From NCBI GenBank assembly GCA_026873275.1, contig JANTUC010000010.1, positions 248,001 through 312,000 of the forward strand: a stretch of DNA of 64,000 nucleotides, written 5' to 3'. The position numbers and the translations under genes are program-made. The notes below the pieces were generated by a model. That model was not told the origin of the DNA and did not search any database. It saw nothing but the letters and a program-made list of their open reading frames with translations. Of this stretch, positions 1 through 11,768 are shown piece by piece (the first letter of the stretch is position 1; each line of letters opens with the position of its first letter). This DNA is from Pseudopithomyces maydicus (taxonomy: Eukaryota; Ascomycota; Dothideomycetes; Pleosporales; Didymosphaeriaceae).

Positions 1-2400
1 CATGGAACAGAAGAAAAAAGCTAATCGACGGAGTACACATGGAGTGCTTGCCTCAAGAATATTTAAAATTTTGCGCAAAAGCCCCCCATGCTTGGACGTA
101 GGCCCAGTTGGTGGCGAACACTAAAACATGGAAGCGTCTCTATTCATGATTACCCCGAATCCCGATACCAACAAGATATGTTACCTCACTTCCCCGACCT
201 ATCACGTATGGTAGGGGAATCAACGCTTCGAGGGCCGTAAATATGGGAGGTGAGTCTCGGGACTCGAAATCTGAAGGACGCAATGTTATGAGAGGAAGCT
301 GAGAACTAAAATTCCCCCAGGAGAACAGCATGGGAGGTGGACTAAAACACCTTGCTATATCACGATATGGGTGGGTGCGGTGGGCAGAATTTCAGGCTTT
401 AAAAAAATCCACAGGCAAATACAAAATGGTTTGGTGGTTTGTGGACGGACTTTGAAAATTTCTCGCAGCGCGAATACATTCCGCTGGTGAAGGTCATATG
501 CGAGTGCAAAGGACGCGATATGGAGTTAAGTAAAATTTACCAACATATCTTTCATGGGTGGAGGTGGAGCGGGAGAAAAAAGATAACTGGGAAAGCTTAT
601 GGGGTGGGCGAGTATGAAAAATTGGACGACCTCGCGGTATGGGGACTGGGACTGAGTGAAATCTTTTCAATAGGAAAATCAGAAAATGGAAAATTTTGGC
701 ATGTATGTGGGTGGGAGGGCTTTGGTGGACTAAAAAAAAGAACCGAGCGGATGTGGGGAGTTTCTTGGGACTGTGGAGGGATATAAAAAAGCGAACCATC
801 TAAAGCGATGGAGAACACCGACTTTGTTGTGGCGGAACATAAAACATTCCAATGCACTTGTATGGGAGGAGACTTGGTGGATCCGCAAGAAATAATCCGG
901 CATCTGGACGTTCCATGGCTCAAATAAACTGCCTCCGCAATACTGGAAGGCTTTGGGTGTCAGCTGCGGACCGTAAAACCAAGAAAGATATATTATATGC
1001 GAGGGATGAACTTGTTATTTTGATTGAAGGCTATGCTGAATTCTTCCATGGGACGAGGCCTGGGCTTAAAGTCATGTGTACCAATCGACTAAAAGAGGAC
1101 GCATGAAAAATACATGAGAAGCCAGGTACTGGTAACTTGTTAAAAAAATCTGCAGCACCGAATAAAATGGACAGAAAAAAGACCTATGGCGGCCGTTCAA
1201 AAATAGACGAATATCTCAAGATGGGAACCGTGCAGAACTCTTGCTATACGTACTTTCGCTCTGATGAACCTCAAAGTTTCACACCAATGAGAGCTTGGGC
1301 AGGTGGCTTTGAAGCGAACTCAAAATCAGGTGTCTATCAAAACATGCGGTTCCAGGGAGGTCCTTCCATTATTCGCCCAAGTACAAGACAATGGAAGCAA
1401 ACTACACACGCAGTATAACCATGAGGAGCTTGGTAAAAAAGCATTGTCTATAAAATCCGAACAAAAATACAGAACCAAGAGCTGTATGGGAGGATATGGC
1501 AACTCTAAAAAAACTGCGGACATAATCGGAATGAGATCGCAGTGGATTCTTTTGAGAAGAACCTGGGCCTAAAGCTGTACGAAAGAGACTGATGAGACCT
1601 TCATGGAGGGAACCAAAAAGGAACACTTGAACCGCATGGCGGGTGTATCAAGAGCTATACTTCAAGAACCATGGAAGAAGAGGTGGTGAAGCAGGTGGAT
1701 GAAGAATGTCTCTCTATTTCGAACATCAACCTCTAAAAGAACTTCGAATAACTAACTACACCACGAAATGTGCTGCTGCTTTCGCCGTCTTATAAAAACA
1801 TTAGAACAAACATTGATGAGTCTGCCGCTGTTGGTGCGAGCACTCTCAAACAGCGCAGCGAAAAGTCGATGCTCTTTCCACCTTGTGGAGCCTATCCTTT
1901 CCCCAAAAGACCATAAAGGACCGTCATGTTCTCGTGGAGAATAAAATAGCTTAACAAGCGAGAAAATGTGACCCCGGAATCCAGATTGCAATTTTAAACC
2001 CAGACAGAAGGTCTTTAAAATCCAGATCCTAGGTTCAATGCCCTCGACCTGGTGGACTGAAAGAAAGTGCTAAACCCTTCATGGGTCAGTTGTCTAAAAT
2101 CGCTTACGAGAATAATCATGTGTCTGGACACCTAGTACTGAAGACCAGACTGGAATTGGATATGTTTCGCTTGAGGCTCGGCTCTAAAAGTTGCATTTAA
2201 ACTCCGGGAGATAGCTGTCCATGGAGAGTTCCCTCTCTTTCAATGCATAAACATCTGTCCAAAGGACAATTCAACATGATCCATGTTCTGTCTCCTGCGC
2301 TCCAGAGATGGCCTTTCTGGTTTCAAATCTCGGATCTGAAATTCCATCTACCGACTAAAAGATAAAGTTACGACGTTCAATGCGACTCGCCTGTAGACCT
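1..2400. other. Gene-poor stretch with recurrent CTAAAA / ATGG motifs
   Basis: No open frame here exceeds about 115 residues and none resembles a known protein. The plus strand carries CTAAAA ten times (306 is typical; also 121, 342, 730, 1089, 1505, 1733, 2094, 2184, 2355), whereas about one would be expected by chance. ATGG or ATGGG words are scattered between them, and two copies share the context ggtggactaaaa. No exact tandem period is visible. It could be a decayed repeat or an unrecognised non-coding transcript; no function is assigned. Confidence 0.45.
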
Positions 2401-3371
2401 ACCGCGGTTCGTTGCATTGGTTTGGTGAAGAATGAGAAAACCTCGAATGTGGACTGGTGGAGAAGGGTGACATACCCGTAAAGCAAAGAAGGCGACGTTC
2501 GCACTATGGCAGGAAAGAGCCATGATCCAAACCTCCATATAAGCATCATCATATGCATTATATATTCAAACTCGGAAGTACTATGCACTGAGGGGAACTC
2601 GGGTCTTCGCAAAAATAGTGATGATATACAGCATCACCACTTCGTAGAGATGGCCATCATCATGTTTGAGGCTCGTAGCAAATCAAGCGCAAGGAATTTG
2701 TAAGACACAAAACGCACGGTAATTTGCAAACAGAAGACAAAGATGATGATAGGAGTACATAATAGCAATGATCTTTCTTCAAACATCTATTCCTATTTTA
2801 ACCAAGATTGTAGGCGCATATCATAGAATATTATATATAGTATTATCGAAGCAGTAAGACATGTTAATAAGAGACACTAGTAATATCGCTCAGCGCTTAG
2901 CCGGCACATGACTCGGCTAAAGACTATATGTAAGACTGTACGTACGGTAAGATAGTAATAGCGCCTGCAATCTCTGCCTGCAGGAATCTAGCATGCATAA
3001 TAGCGGATCGTATTGGTGCCGACAAGTCACCTGGCATGGAGGTCGGCGATGCAGCAAAAGGCGCATCGCATCAAGCCACCAAGAGCCAGCGGTCCATTGA
3101 GAAGCGGCAAGCTGGCTGCGCTCTTTTCCGCGAACTAATGAACTGCTTGCGGCAGAGAGCAGGTGGAGTGCGTGGGTCCACGGAGATCGCGCCACACGTG
3201 ACCCATGCTGAGCCCTGCTTGGCAAGGGCGCCTGTGAATGCACTTTGCCACAAGGGCACTAGCGCCCGTATAAATAATAGAGGCCATTCAACCGTTCTTA
3301 ACAAACAGCAGCAAACCAATTGCCTGCCCGACTGCGCAGACCACAAGGGACACTGCCAGCGACGGGTCAAC
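2401..3371. other. Intergenic region upstream of the Sir2 gene
   Basis: No gene was recognised. The first part is AT-rich and the last 400 bases become GC-rich toward the Sir2 start. The motif pattern of the preceding 2.4 kb stops here. The long open frames on both strands at 3.04-3.65 kb are only extensions and shadows of the first Sir2 exon. Confidence 0.5.
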
Positions 3372-4920
3372 ATGGCGCACACGCAGGCTGGGCCCGTCAT
3401 GGTGCAAGAAGCGGCGCCCGCAGCCGCACCCCCAGTCGACGAGGCGAGCGTCCCCGCGGGCGCGTACTCCAAGACGGCCGAGAACGGAAACAGCGCGGCC
3501 GCCCACCCAAAGACCGAGGACGACAGCGACAGCGATACAGATGTCTGGGACGCCCTTATCGAGGCCGCCGAGGAGGACTCCACCTCGCTCGAAGGTATGT
3601 TGTGCGCTCCTGAACGAACTGCCGTCGTCCTGACTGACATGTCCAGGGGATAATTACTGTACCGCCCCCGAGAGACACCAGATCCGCGCCGACCTCCACA
3701 AGATGGGTGCCGACATGTTCGTGCGGGAGTACATCACCAGCGAGCGCTATACGGCGCGCAAGCTGCTGTCCGCCTTCAACATCCGACTGCCGACCCATTT
3801 CATGGCCGATGACTCGGATGAGTCCTTCTATGAACTTCTGGGACGCGCTATCTGCCGAGAACTCCAGAAGCGCACGCGGCTAGAGCAATACAGGAACATC
3901 GATGATGCGGCCAAGCTGCTCCGTGAGCGCAAGAACATCATGGTGATTACGGGCGCGGGCATCTCGACGAGTCTCGGCATCCCCGACTTTCGCTCCAAGA
4001 ACACCGGTTTCTACTCCGAGCTGCGGGAGATGGGCTACGAGGATCCAGAGGAAGTCTTTAACATCGACAACTTCGACGAGAACCCGAAGATCTTCTACAA
4101 GCTTGCAGGCAGGATTGTTCCCGACCTGAAGAAGTGGTCTCCCACGCACGAGTTCATCAAGGTGTTGCAGGACAAGGACAAGTTGCTCACCAACTATACG
4201 CAGAACATCGATAACGTTGAGGAGCACGCTGGCATAGCCGAGGACAAACTGATCCAGTGTCACGGATCGTGGGCCTATGCTACGTGCCGAAAATGCGGAT
4301 ACAAGGTCAAGGGCGAGGAGATCTTCGACGCTGTCCGCGAGCGAGAGCCGGCCCAGTGCGAGCAGTGTACGCGTGCGATACATGCTGCCAAGGCAGGCAT
4401 GAAGAGGAAGCGGAGTTCGAATGGGTCCAAGAAACGTCGTGGGCCCGGCGATTTCGACGACGACGATTCAGATGGTGCATTCGACATTCCAGAACCCGGA
4501 ATCATGAAGCCTGATATCACCTTCTTTGGCGAGCAGCTGCCGAATCGATTCTTCGTGCGGCTCAAGGAGCACGATCGGGAGAAGGTCGATCTCATCATCG
4601 TGATTGGTACCAGCATGAAGGTGCAGCCTGTGTGCGAGATTCCCCATTTCGTACCCCGCGACGTACCCCAGATTTATATTTCTCGAGATGTGCGTATCCC
4701 CTCCCTTGTATTCAATGTACCCCAGCTAACAATACCATAGCCGATCCATCACATTGCCTTCGACATCAACCTGCTCGGCGACTGCGACGTTGTCGTCGCT
4801 GAGCTGGCCCGCCGAGCAGGTTGGGACTTCAAACATTCCATGATACCCAAGAACCAGCAGATAGAAGTGACGACCATCGACGAAGCCGAGCATACTTATA
4901 AGGTGTCAGCGTGTTCATAG
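3372..4920 (+). CDS. SIR2: NAD-dependent protein/histone deacetylase, Sir2/Hst1 class
   Basis: Sirtuins remove acetyl groups from lysines using NAD; this class acts on nuclear histones in gene silencing. Three exons give 481 residues: 3372-3594, 3647-4689 and 4741-4920, with introns of 52 and 51 nt (GTATGT and GTGCGT donors). The N-terminal region has the EYI..TARKLL..FNIRLP block of Sir2/Hst1 proteins. Catalytic motifs follow in order: GAGIS near residue 177, TQNIDN, catalytic His280 in CHGSW, the CRKC...CEQC zinc ligands, FFGEQLP and GTSMKVQP. Between the zinc site and FFGEQLP lies a basic stretch (KRKRSS, KKRR) followed by an acidic run, which looks like a nuclear localisation signal. The start ATG was chosen because the acidic and proline-rich leader begins there and exon 1 joins in phase 1. 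The family call is firm; Sir2 versus Hst1 is not resolved. Confidence 0.93.
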
Positions 4921-5504
4921 ACCGTTGCAAAGGTCTTTTTCCCGCTTTTTCGGACTTAGTAAGATACCACGGCGTTTTGAGTGGCATTTGGAGGTGTACC
5001 TGGCTGGGTTTACACGACTTTCCTATTTGATATTGACTTGAGCGGCACGCATACGGTATGGCTGTGTACGCATGATGCATACGTGTGGCTGGGTGGGAGT
5101 GGATTGGTAATGGCTTGACGCTTTGGTATACGACATGAGGCGTTGCGGGCAGCTGGACGACGGAGGGACGAATGTATATAGACTAATTTCTTTGACGCTT
5201 TTATATCTGGCCTGTTGCGAGAATGAATGTTTTCAAGTCTTACGGAAAAAATTAGCTGGAGTCCATAACTCCGTGATCATACACTGTAGACATGCCTGGC
5301 AAGCAAACAAACCCATGTCCTCCACGACCATCCATCCACCCATCCCCAAAGCTAAGCTTTTTAGCGCCACCGCACATGCAGGTCCCCACGAGCGCAAGCA
5401 GGTAGCCCCACCCTACTCCACCAAAGTCGCGAACGCGACGACCGCAAAGACGATTTCACGCGCCGAAACCTCCTACACACAGCCTCGCAGCCGCATAGCC
5501 CACC
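4921..5504. other. Intergenic region between the Sir2 and Rpp40-like genes
   Basis: It holds the 3' flank of the Sir2 gene and the 5' flank of the Rpp40-like gene, which lies on the same strand. No RNA gene, repeat or clear promoter element was seen. Confidence 0.5.
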
Positions 5505-6797
5505 ATGCTCGACATCCATCGCGACGACGGGCCCGACGCGAAGATATACTTCTCGCACAGCACCCTGCCGAACTACATCGATCCGCAGAATGTGTCGACG
5601 AAAAAGAAGCCGTTTTCCACGTTCAATGCGCAGCCATTTTCGCACACGGTACGTACGCAACAGTCATATATGTTCTACGAGGAGCAACGGGAAACGGAAG
5701 CTGAGAGATCAATTGGGCTAATGAATTGGTAGCTGGACCTGATCCTCCCGGAAGAAATCTACGAGCTCGTCCGCTCCAAGCTCGAGGAAGAAGCCCGAAC
5801 CGTCTACGCAAAGGTCTTCATGACGCTCAGCGACATCCTCGAGCCAGACTTTCTCGAGCCCTACATCAAGCAAGGTACGCCCATCCCCCGCCATTCCATT
5901 CCATTCCTCCCTCACAGCCCCATCCCACCCTCTCCTCAACCCGCCATCCCTCCCCCATCCACCACACAGCTCACCACCCTCCACAGGCAACATATCCCTC
6001 CTCTCCTCGCGCACCCCCTCACCCCCCCAATCACCCTCCACAACGGAACCCTCACCCTCACCCTCCCCCGCCCCACCTTCGAACGCACCGGCCTCCCCGG
6101 CACCCCCTCGAAAACGGCGGCGCAAAGCACAAAAAACCTCTACCGCACCTCCTTCGACCTGCGCTCGCCCAGCATGACCCCGGGCAAAAAGGGCTTCGCC
6201 CGCCTGCAATACGCAGCCAGAAACGTCCTGAACGAGTCGCTCTCGTGGCTGTTCCACAACGCGAACCCTTCCGCGGGCGAGAGCTTGAGGGACGGACGCG
6301 AGCCGCTGTCGAGACACCATCCTAGCGTCTGCGATGTGCTGCCTGAGGTTACGCGGTTGGGGCTGACGCGCGTGCCGAGGGTGACGCCGGGGTGTATATC
6401 GAGGGTGTGCTCTGGGGAGGGCGAGGCGGAGGGGGAGGACGCGTTGGCGTTGCAGGAGTACGTTGCGATGCTTGGGATGGGGAGTCAGAGGGTGAGGGTC
6501 GGGGATCGGATCGATCCGCATCTGAGTCGGTATGAGGTCCCGGATTTGAATGGGCAGGTCGAGGTCGTGGGGAGGGAGATGGTGCGGGTGAGGTGGAGGG
6601 GGTTGGTTACGGAGGGGTTTGTGAGGGGGGTGTTTCTTTTGGTGAGGGGGGCGGGGTTGAGGGTGGGGAAGGGGGAGGAGAGTGAGGACGAGGAGAGGTG
6701 GGTGGCGTGGCAGGCGGCGGCGTTTGGGGGCAGGAAGGCGTGGACCGTTATGCAGTGGGCGGGGAGGGAGACGTTGGTTTGGGAGTGTGAGGAGTAG
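5505..6797 (+). CDS. RPP40: RNase P/MRP subunit Rpp40-like protein, with a presumed 1-base frameshift
   Basis: Rpp40 is a protein subunit of the nuclear RNase P/MRP ribonucleoproteins that process tRNA and rRNA precursors. Exon 1 (5505-5648, 48 residues) contains IYFSHSTLPNYIDPQ. Exon 2 starts at 5733 after an 84-nt intron (branch gctaatg) and carries the ILPEEIYELV and LSDILEPDFLEPYIKQG blocks. Exon 2 appears to end at 5874 with donor GTACGC, and exon 3 to begin at 5987 after CACAG, giving GNISLLS as the family expects. That frame then collides with the frame of ITLHNGTLTLTLP, the TPGKKGFARL..ARNVLN block and the C-terminal WTVMQWAGRETLVWEC. The switch falls at a C7 run (6022-6028), where one missing base explains it. 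Without splicing, the stretch 5820-6797 is open throughout, so an automatic model may retain the intron. Family assignment is from recalled conserved blocks. Confidence 0.72.
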
Positions 6798-7495
6798 TGG
6801 GGTGTATGAGTGTTGGGATGGAAATTTACTGCTGAACTCATGTGATCCGTGCTGTTTTCGTGTTATGATTTGCGTGGTGCAAACGAAATCTCTGGTGGTG
6901 TTGGAATCGATTGCCAGAGATCCATCTTGCCTATGGGATTTGGTTTCTACGTAGTTCATTCATATGGGTAGAATTATCCGTACTTATATGGAGATAGCTC
7001 ATGTTCATTACTATCAACTAGATATCGAGAAGGTACGCTTACCATATACGTCAGGGTGGGAAGGAACGTGAGGTTTCCCTTAACATCTTTCCATCGCCTT
7101 TGTCCTGCTTCTCTTCCCGATTGTCTGTTATACAATGTCTCACGCCAGTTTTTATACCGTCATAAGAAGGGCGACAGCTTTTTCTCCAACCAACCATTTA
7201 CATCTAGTTAGCTCCATACTTAGCTGCTGCTTTTTCAAAGAAACAAAAACACATACAATGTCTCTTTCCATGCCGTCCCCCAAAGCGTGACGTATAGCTT
7301 TGATCTTGCCATTCAAACATTCAAGCAAACATTCTATAGGCGAGGCTCTCTACCACGACTTCAGAACGAGCGCGTGATCCTCACGTGGAGTCTTCTCGCG
7401 CCTTGGTAGAGAAATCATGCGGCTTGTCCGTAGTAATTGCAACTTGAAGAACGCCTCCGTTGCTCCTGTCGGGGACCGTGTTACTCACTTAAGGT
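6798..7495. other. Intergenic region
   Basis: No gene was recognised. It holds the 3' flank of the Rpp40-like gene and the distal promoter of the small secreted protein at 7673. Confidence 0.5.
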
Positions 7496-7503
7496 GTTAT
7501 AAA
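7496..7503 (+). promoter_or_regulatory. TATA-box-like element for the small secreted protein gene
   Basis: A gttataaaag sequence lies about 175 bases upstream of the ATG at 7673. Part of that distance is a probable 5' UTR intron at 7612-7661: donor GTAAGC, branch ccaactaacc, acceptor CTTCAG. Splicing would bring the element to roughly 120 bases from the ATG. Confidence 0.5.
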
Positions 7504-7672
7504 AGTACCTCTCACCACAGTAGCTCTCTACCACCACAGCTTCTTCAACACACTCCACGACCTTGCATACATCAACCCCGAACCAAGCACTCAACACAAT
7601 CTTCCTCACTGGTAAGCACACCCACACCACTCCACCCAAAACAACCAACTAACCCCTTCAGCACCCACCACA

Positions 7673-7927
7673 ATGCGCCTTTCCACCATCACAACCACCG
7701 CCACCACCCTCCTCGCCCTCACCAGCTTTGCTACTGCAGGCCCGGTCGGCTACGGAATCTGTCAATCCGGTTGCGCCATAATTGTCGAGGCATGCTACGC
7801 CGCAGCTGGTTACCCCTGGGGCCAGACCGCAGGTGCTACCGCTCCGGCTCCTATCAAAGCTTGCAATGCGACGTTTGGAAAATGCCAGGCGAACTGTGCG
7901 CTGGTATTGCATTTACCGTCACCTTAG
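7673..7927 (+). CDS. Small secreted cysteine-rich protein of the GxCQxGCxxxVxACY type
   Basis: This 84-residue single-exon protein starts with a signal peptide: MRLST, a threonine/leucine-rich core, and likely cleavage after ATA around residues 21-22. The mature part has two cysteine groups, GYGICQSGCAIIVEACY and IKACNATFGKCQANCA, giving six cysteines. This arrangement recurs in many fungal small secreted proteins, sometimes annotated as zygote-specific-protein-like. Function is unknown; extracellular location is inferred from the signal peptide. A 50-nt 5' UTR intron precedes the start. It differs in cysteine pattern and in having no coding intron from the five secreted paralogues downstream, so it is probably unrelated to them despite being adjacent. 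Confidence 0.8.
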   Translation: MRLSTITTTATTLLALTSFATAGPVGYGICQSGCAIIVEACYAAAGYPWGQTAGATAPAPIKACNATFGKCQANCALVLHLPSP

Positions 7928-9738
7928 GGGGATGGAGATAGGGGATCGATGATGGAGGAGAGGGGAGCTACGGGAAAGTAGGAAAGGGGTGATGGTATGT
8001 GGTGTATGGAAATGAACTGAGGTGGAAAGTACAAGGGACTTTGATATGAGATGGGATAGGAAGGGAATGAGTGGTCATATGGTCGTAGCTACGGCTACTG
8101 CGGTTATTATGCACTGGCCGGATTTCAAGCGGTCAATTCAACTTTCGGTTATCATGTCATACATATTTAACTTGTGAGTAAAGCTAAGACGATTAGCGAG
8201 TATGTTTTCTGGATGATTCTGGATTCGTTCGAAGAACGATTTCAGGTCATAGTTTATGCCATTACGAGGTCTGTTTATAGGTTGATCGCTACTTAAGAAA
8301 CGATTTCAAGATAGCACCATAAGATGGTCAGCCATGATTTTTGCGATTGAGAATAATGCCAGTTGATTGCTACCTTGGACTGCGAATCTCGTGCCCTGGT
8401 GGGGTCTAGAGATCAAGCATTTGCCCGCTTGTTTTTGTTTTTGGAACCTGCCCATGACAAACCATTGCGTAGCTGCATGTGCTTTCAAACGACAAGGTAT
8501 TATGCTGTATCATGTATGTCCTGGTCTCAGTGTGTATTAACATTAAGTAATTAGCGTGTCAGAATCACAAGCGGAACGGTGCTGTCACCCTTGAATGATG
8601 TTGTGAGGGGTTTGTAAATCATGGAATCGTAAAAGATACAATCAATTGCAAAGGCGAATATAGCTTGCTTTTTGATCTGCAGGTTACACAGACTTGCCAT
8701 ACAGGTCGCCAGTAAACTTTCGCCCGCTACGACCTCTTGTCTGTGCCTAAGCGACCCAGAGAACCCGCCTAGTGCAAGTTGCAGGGTGTATGATGGGTAA
8801 AGTAGACTGGTATCAGAGCTTTCAGAAGTGTACTGTATCATATATTCTTTGTTTTCAGAACAAAGTCCGCGGATTAGAATTCAGGAGCCCCCGTCCGGAG
8901 GTCCAGGTCCCCCGGTCTCCATAAGATCACGTGACTGATTGGGCCTACGGCTTAGGCCTTCAAGTGCAGACCGCGAGGAATCAGGACTGTCACAATGGGT
9001 TCTTTGATTTCTCTACAAGTAATTATTCAGCTGTAGAGTTATTCACAACCATTCGAATTGCTCACTCGATTCACTGCCGCTCGATCCCCCTCCTCATAGG
9101 AACAGTTCACGGAAATTGGGTCGTTCTAGTCTTCACGTTGTCTGATGAAGACATATCTCCGATCATTAGTCTCAGAAATATGTGAAATTTCCATGAAATG
9201 CACACCTTCCCCTAGCGGACGCGCTGCAGGCGGGGGAAGGCCGCGTCATCCACGCGCGCTAGGGTAGCATGGTATCGTCGCGGTCCGCTGGCCGCAAACT
9301 ATAAGTGCGACTTATTTCCGATAAAACCTTTCGTGGGTGATGAAGTTCTTGTTATGGCAAAGTCTTGAGATTACCTTGCACACTTCACCGACTGGTCGCG
9401 TCATCAAACCTGTTTAAGGTTCATGCGACGCACCTACCGAAACATCAAAGAGGACCTCCATCGCAAATGTCTGACCTCCCTAAATAGATAACTCAAGCAA
9501 CAACTTTTAAAGATACACCAGTCAACAAAACAAGTTAGTCTAAGTGACGAGGTGATAACTTGGTACGTTCACAGCTCGTGCGTGGCCTTCAATCGGCGTC
9601 GAAAAGCACATATACAGTGCATCACCAGGAATCCTCTATTTCTAATTCATCAACTTCTGCAGCAACCATTTAAGCGTATTTATATCCCTTGTTGGCAAGC
9701 CAATGTAGGATATCGCTACCAGAGTCTATTATCGCAGC
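7928..9738. other. Intergenic region
   Basis: This 1.8-kb stretch has no gene I can support. A 96-codon minus-strand open frame at 8551-8841 and an 84-codon plus-strand frame at 8931-9185 lack recognisable features. A GC-rich patch at 9.21-9.29 kb stands out from AT-rich surroundings. A tatttatatccc TATA-like sequence near 9677 probably serves the gene at 9739. Confidence 0.45.
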
Positions 9739-10173
9739 ATGCCGAAAAGCATGCGCATCCTTGTTTTCCAGCTTCTCGTCGCCCTGGTTTTTGGTGCGCT
9801 TACAGTAGCGGCAACAAAACGCGTGGATCAAAGTGTTGCAAGCATGATATGCGGCTTCGCCAACCGCGGCGACGGACGGAACGAGTCACAACACACGTAC
9901 TTTGTCCCTGGTGACTGCTATACTCTCGGAACTGCGGTGCCTGTAAAACACATGTACCGAGATCCTGACTGTGATTGCAGCTTCTACAAGTAAAGAATCA
10001 GAAAGATTGTGATAAAAGTGCACGACCTAATTTGTGACAGAGACGCGGAGTGCGAGGCGATCGCGTGGCCGTTGTCGGTCGATTATGACGTTTTGCGGGA
10101 AGATGTGGGAGATGTGTCTGAGTACTACAAATGTACTGCAAAAAATAAGCTATTGACTCAGAAAATCAGGTGA
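9739..10173 (+). CDS. Small secreted protein, C-x-F-[FY] family member A
   Basis: Two exons (9739-9989, 10041-10173) encode 127 residues. The 51-nt intron has donor GTAAAG, branch cctaatt and acceptor GACAG. A signal peptide is present (hydrophobic ILVFQLLVALVFGALTV); translation could also begin at the second Met (9751), which gives a more standard leader. The mature part has MICGF, GDCY, then DPDCDCSFYK directly before the phase-2 intron, and DAEC and YYKC after it. There is one NES glycosylation site. Without splicing the frame stops three codons after SFYK, so the intron is needed to recover the conserved downstream cysteines. This is the first of five paralogues in tandem on this strand. 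Function is unknown; an apoplastic or effector-like role is only a guess from size, secretion and clustering. Confidence 0.72.
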
Positions 10174-11135
10174 AGTACGAATGGTGATCCGTGTTTGGGC
10201 TCCGCTGGTATGTGCGGGCGGCACGGCTGGGGTTCTCAGACTGATGTCTGAGCATATAGCGGCCTCGAATAGAAATATATGCGGGACCTTTGAGCAACAT
10301 TGCGTTTGATTTAGCCCAGAGAAATTTCCGAAAGATGCCGTCGCTACGCGGGAGCAGAGAGAATGTTGGGGGAATTATGATATCGTGCTGTTACAATAAG
10401 GCGTGAGACCCCAGTTCGTGATAGTCCTCAGAAATTTCCACTATAGAGAGAGAATCAAGGAGAGCTGACCGTTTTAGTCCATCACAAAGAACAGCGTTCC
10501 TATGGAATTTGATGTGACTCGAAAGTCTGTGCTTTTGCCGCTTGAGTGTATCACGGTGACTCAAGGCTATCCTTGTTGCACCATGACACATTCATAAACT
10601 TTTACGATGAATCATCCTAGATTTAATCTTTGCAGTATAGGATTTTTCCATTGCTGTTCAATTTTGCTGCCATATGCTTCTTCGTGCATTGAACAACGTG
10701 ATGGCAGTAGTACCCATGCCCAAGCCTCTTCCCGTAAAATCAACCTCACACATTCATACGATTCCTTTGTCGGGATTTCTCATATTAATGTAAAAGGAAA
10801 ACTTCGTTTAAATCTCAACGAAGGTGTCATAATCTTCGTTTTACTTGGTCAAGTCATTGCACCAAGGAACCTCTACTAAGAAATTTGCTCTGCTACAACA
10901 GGTTGACGAACAGCACTACACATAGAACTTTTATGACGATGCTTCGCACAAAATCTGAAGAGTCAAGCTGTTTCAATCATGGCAGCAACTGAATACTTGA
11001 CTATAAATATTCTTTCCTATGCCCCTCTTCTGTTCTCCCTATACACATCTCTACTACATTATCAATCATACCTTATCAATCGATTCACTGCATTCTACAG
11101 CCTACACCTCTTCCGACCCTATCGAATATTCACCA
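10174..11135. other. Intergenic region between secreted paralogues A and B
   Basis: A 90-codon plus-strand frame at 10607-10879 has no signal peptide or family motif and is not called. An actataaatattc element near 11000 may be the TATA box of member B. Confidence 0.45.
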
Positions 11136-11768
11136 ATGCTGAACCTACAACTGATCATCACGCTGTTCTCAGCTCTGATCGCAGCTGCGACACTTCTTGA
11201 TTTAAGAGAAGATGAAGAACAGGAACTACCAGCCTATATGAACAGTGGTAGGCCCTGCGGATGGTTGTATACAGTCAAAGTTACCCAGAGAATGGACAAC
11301 ACATCCTGGTTGTTCTACACGCCACCCAGCGACACGCTCATCGCAAACAATACATGCTTTCCAATCCAAGAAGCTATCTTGGGGGATTTCTATATCGACA
11401 CTGACAATTGCCAGTGTTGTTTCTACAGGTAAGTCTGCCAGCGATGAAAACTTTTCAGCATTCATTCAAAGCTGACAAACTCGTTTCCGGGCAGGGAAGA
11501 CAAGTGTACAGTAGGTGAGAAGAGCGTAGTATCTCTGAATACAAGCCTAGCGTCGGCGATAGTGGGGCGATTGGATTTCAAAGGGCTGGGTCTCAAGTGG
11601 GCTGCTTGCGTTTCCCTCCAGCAGGAAACAAGACTTGCAAGGACGGTTTTCCATATGTCCCTGGCACTGAATAGACAAGCAGAATCCCAGATACTATGTC
11701 AGCAATATAGGGTCAGATTTTTGAAAGTATCATACGAGGCGTGCGATCCACCCCTCTCGTGCCCGTGA
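11136..11768 (+). CDS. Small secreted protein, C-x-F-[FY] family member B
   Basis: Two exons (11136-11428, 11495-11768) encode 188 residues. The intron has donor GTAAGT, branch gctgaca and acceptor GGCAG. The leader LIITLFSALIAAATLL is a clear signal peptide. The mature protein has RPCGWL, an NNTC site, then DNCQCCFYR immediately before the phase-2 intron, EDKC just after it, and WAAC further on. The tail beyond WAAC is much longer than in the paralogues, so the 3' end may be extended by loss of an original stop or may hide another intron. The ATG was chosen as the one directly before the signal peptide; the open frame extends upstream without sense. No enzyme motif is visible. Function unknown. 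Confidence 0.72.

Noticed and set aside
3036..3371. Upstream extension of the Sir2 first exon
   Set aside because: The frame is open upstream, but the sequence before ATG 3372 is unlike Sir2 N-termini, and the later ATG gives a coherent acidic leader.
5718..6959. 413-codon minus-strand open frame, Pro/His/Arg-rich
   Set aside because: Antisense shadow of the Rpp40-like gene in C/T-rich DNA; composition is typical of a spurious frame.
7673..7927. Membership of the secreted protein at 7673 in the C-x-F-[FY] cluster
   Set aside because: It has a different cysteine pattern, no coding intron and no C-x-[FL]-[FY] motif.
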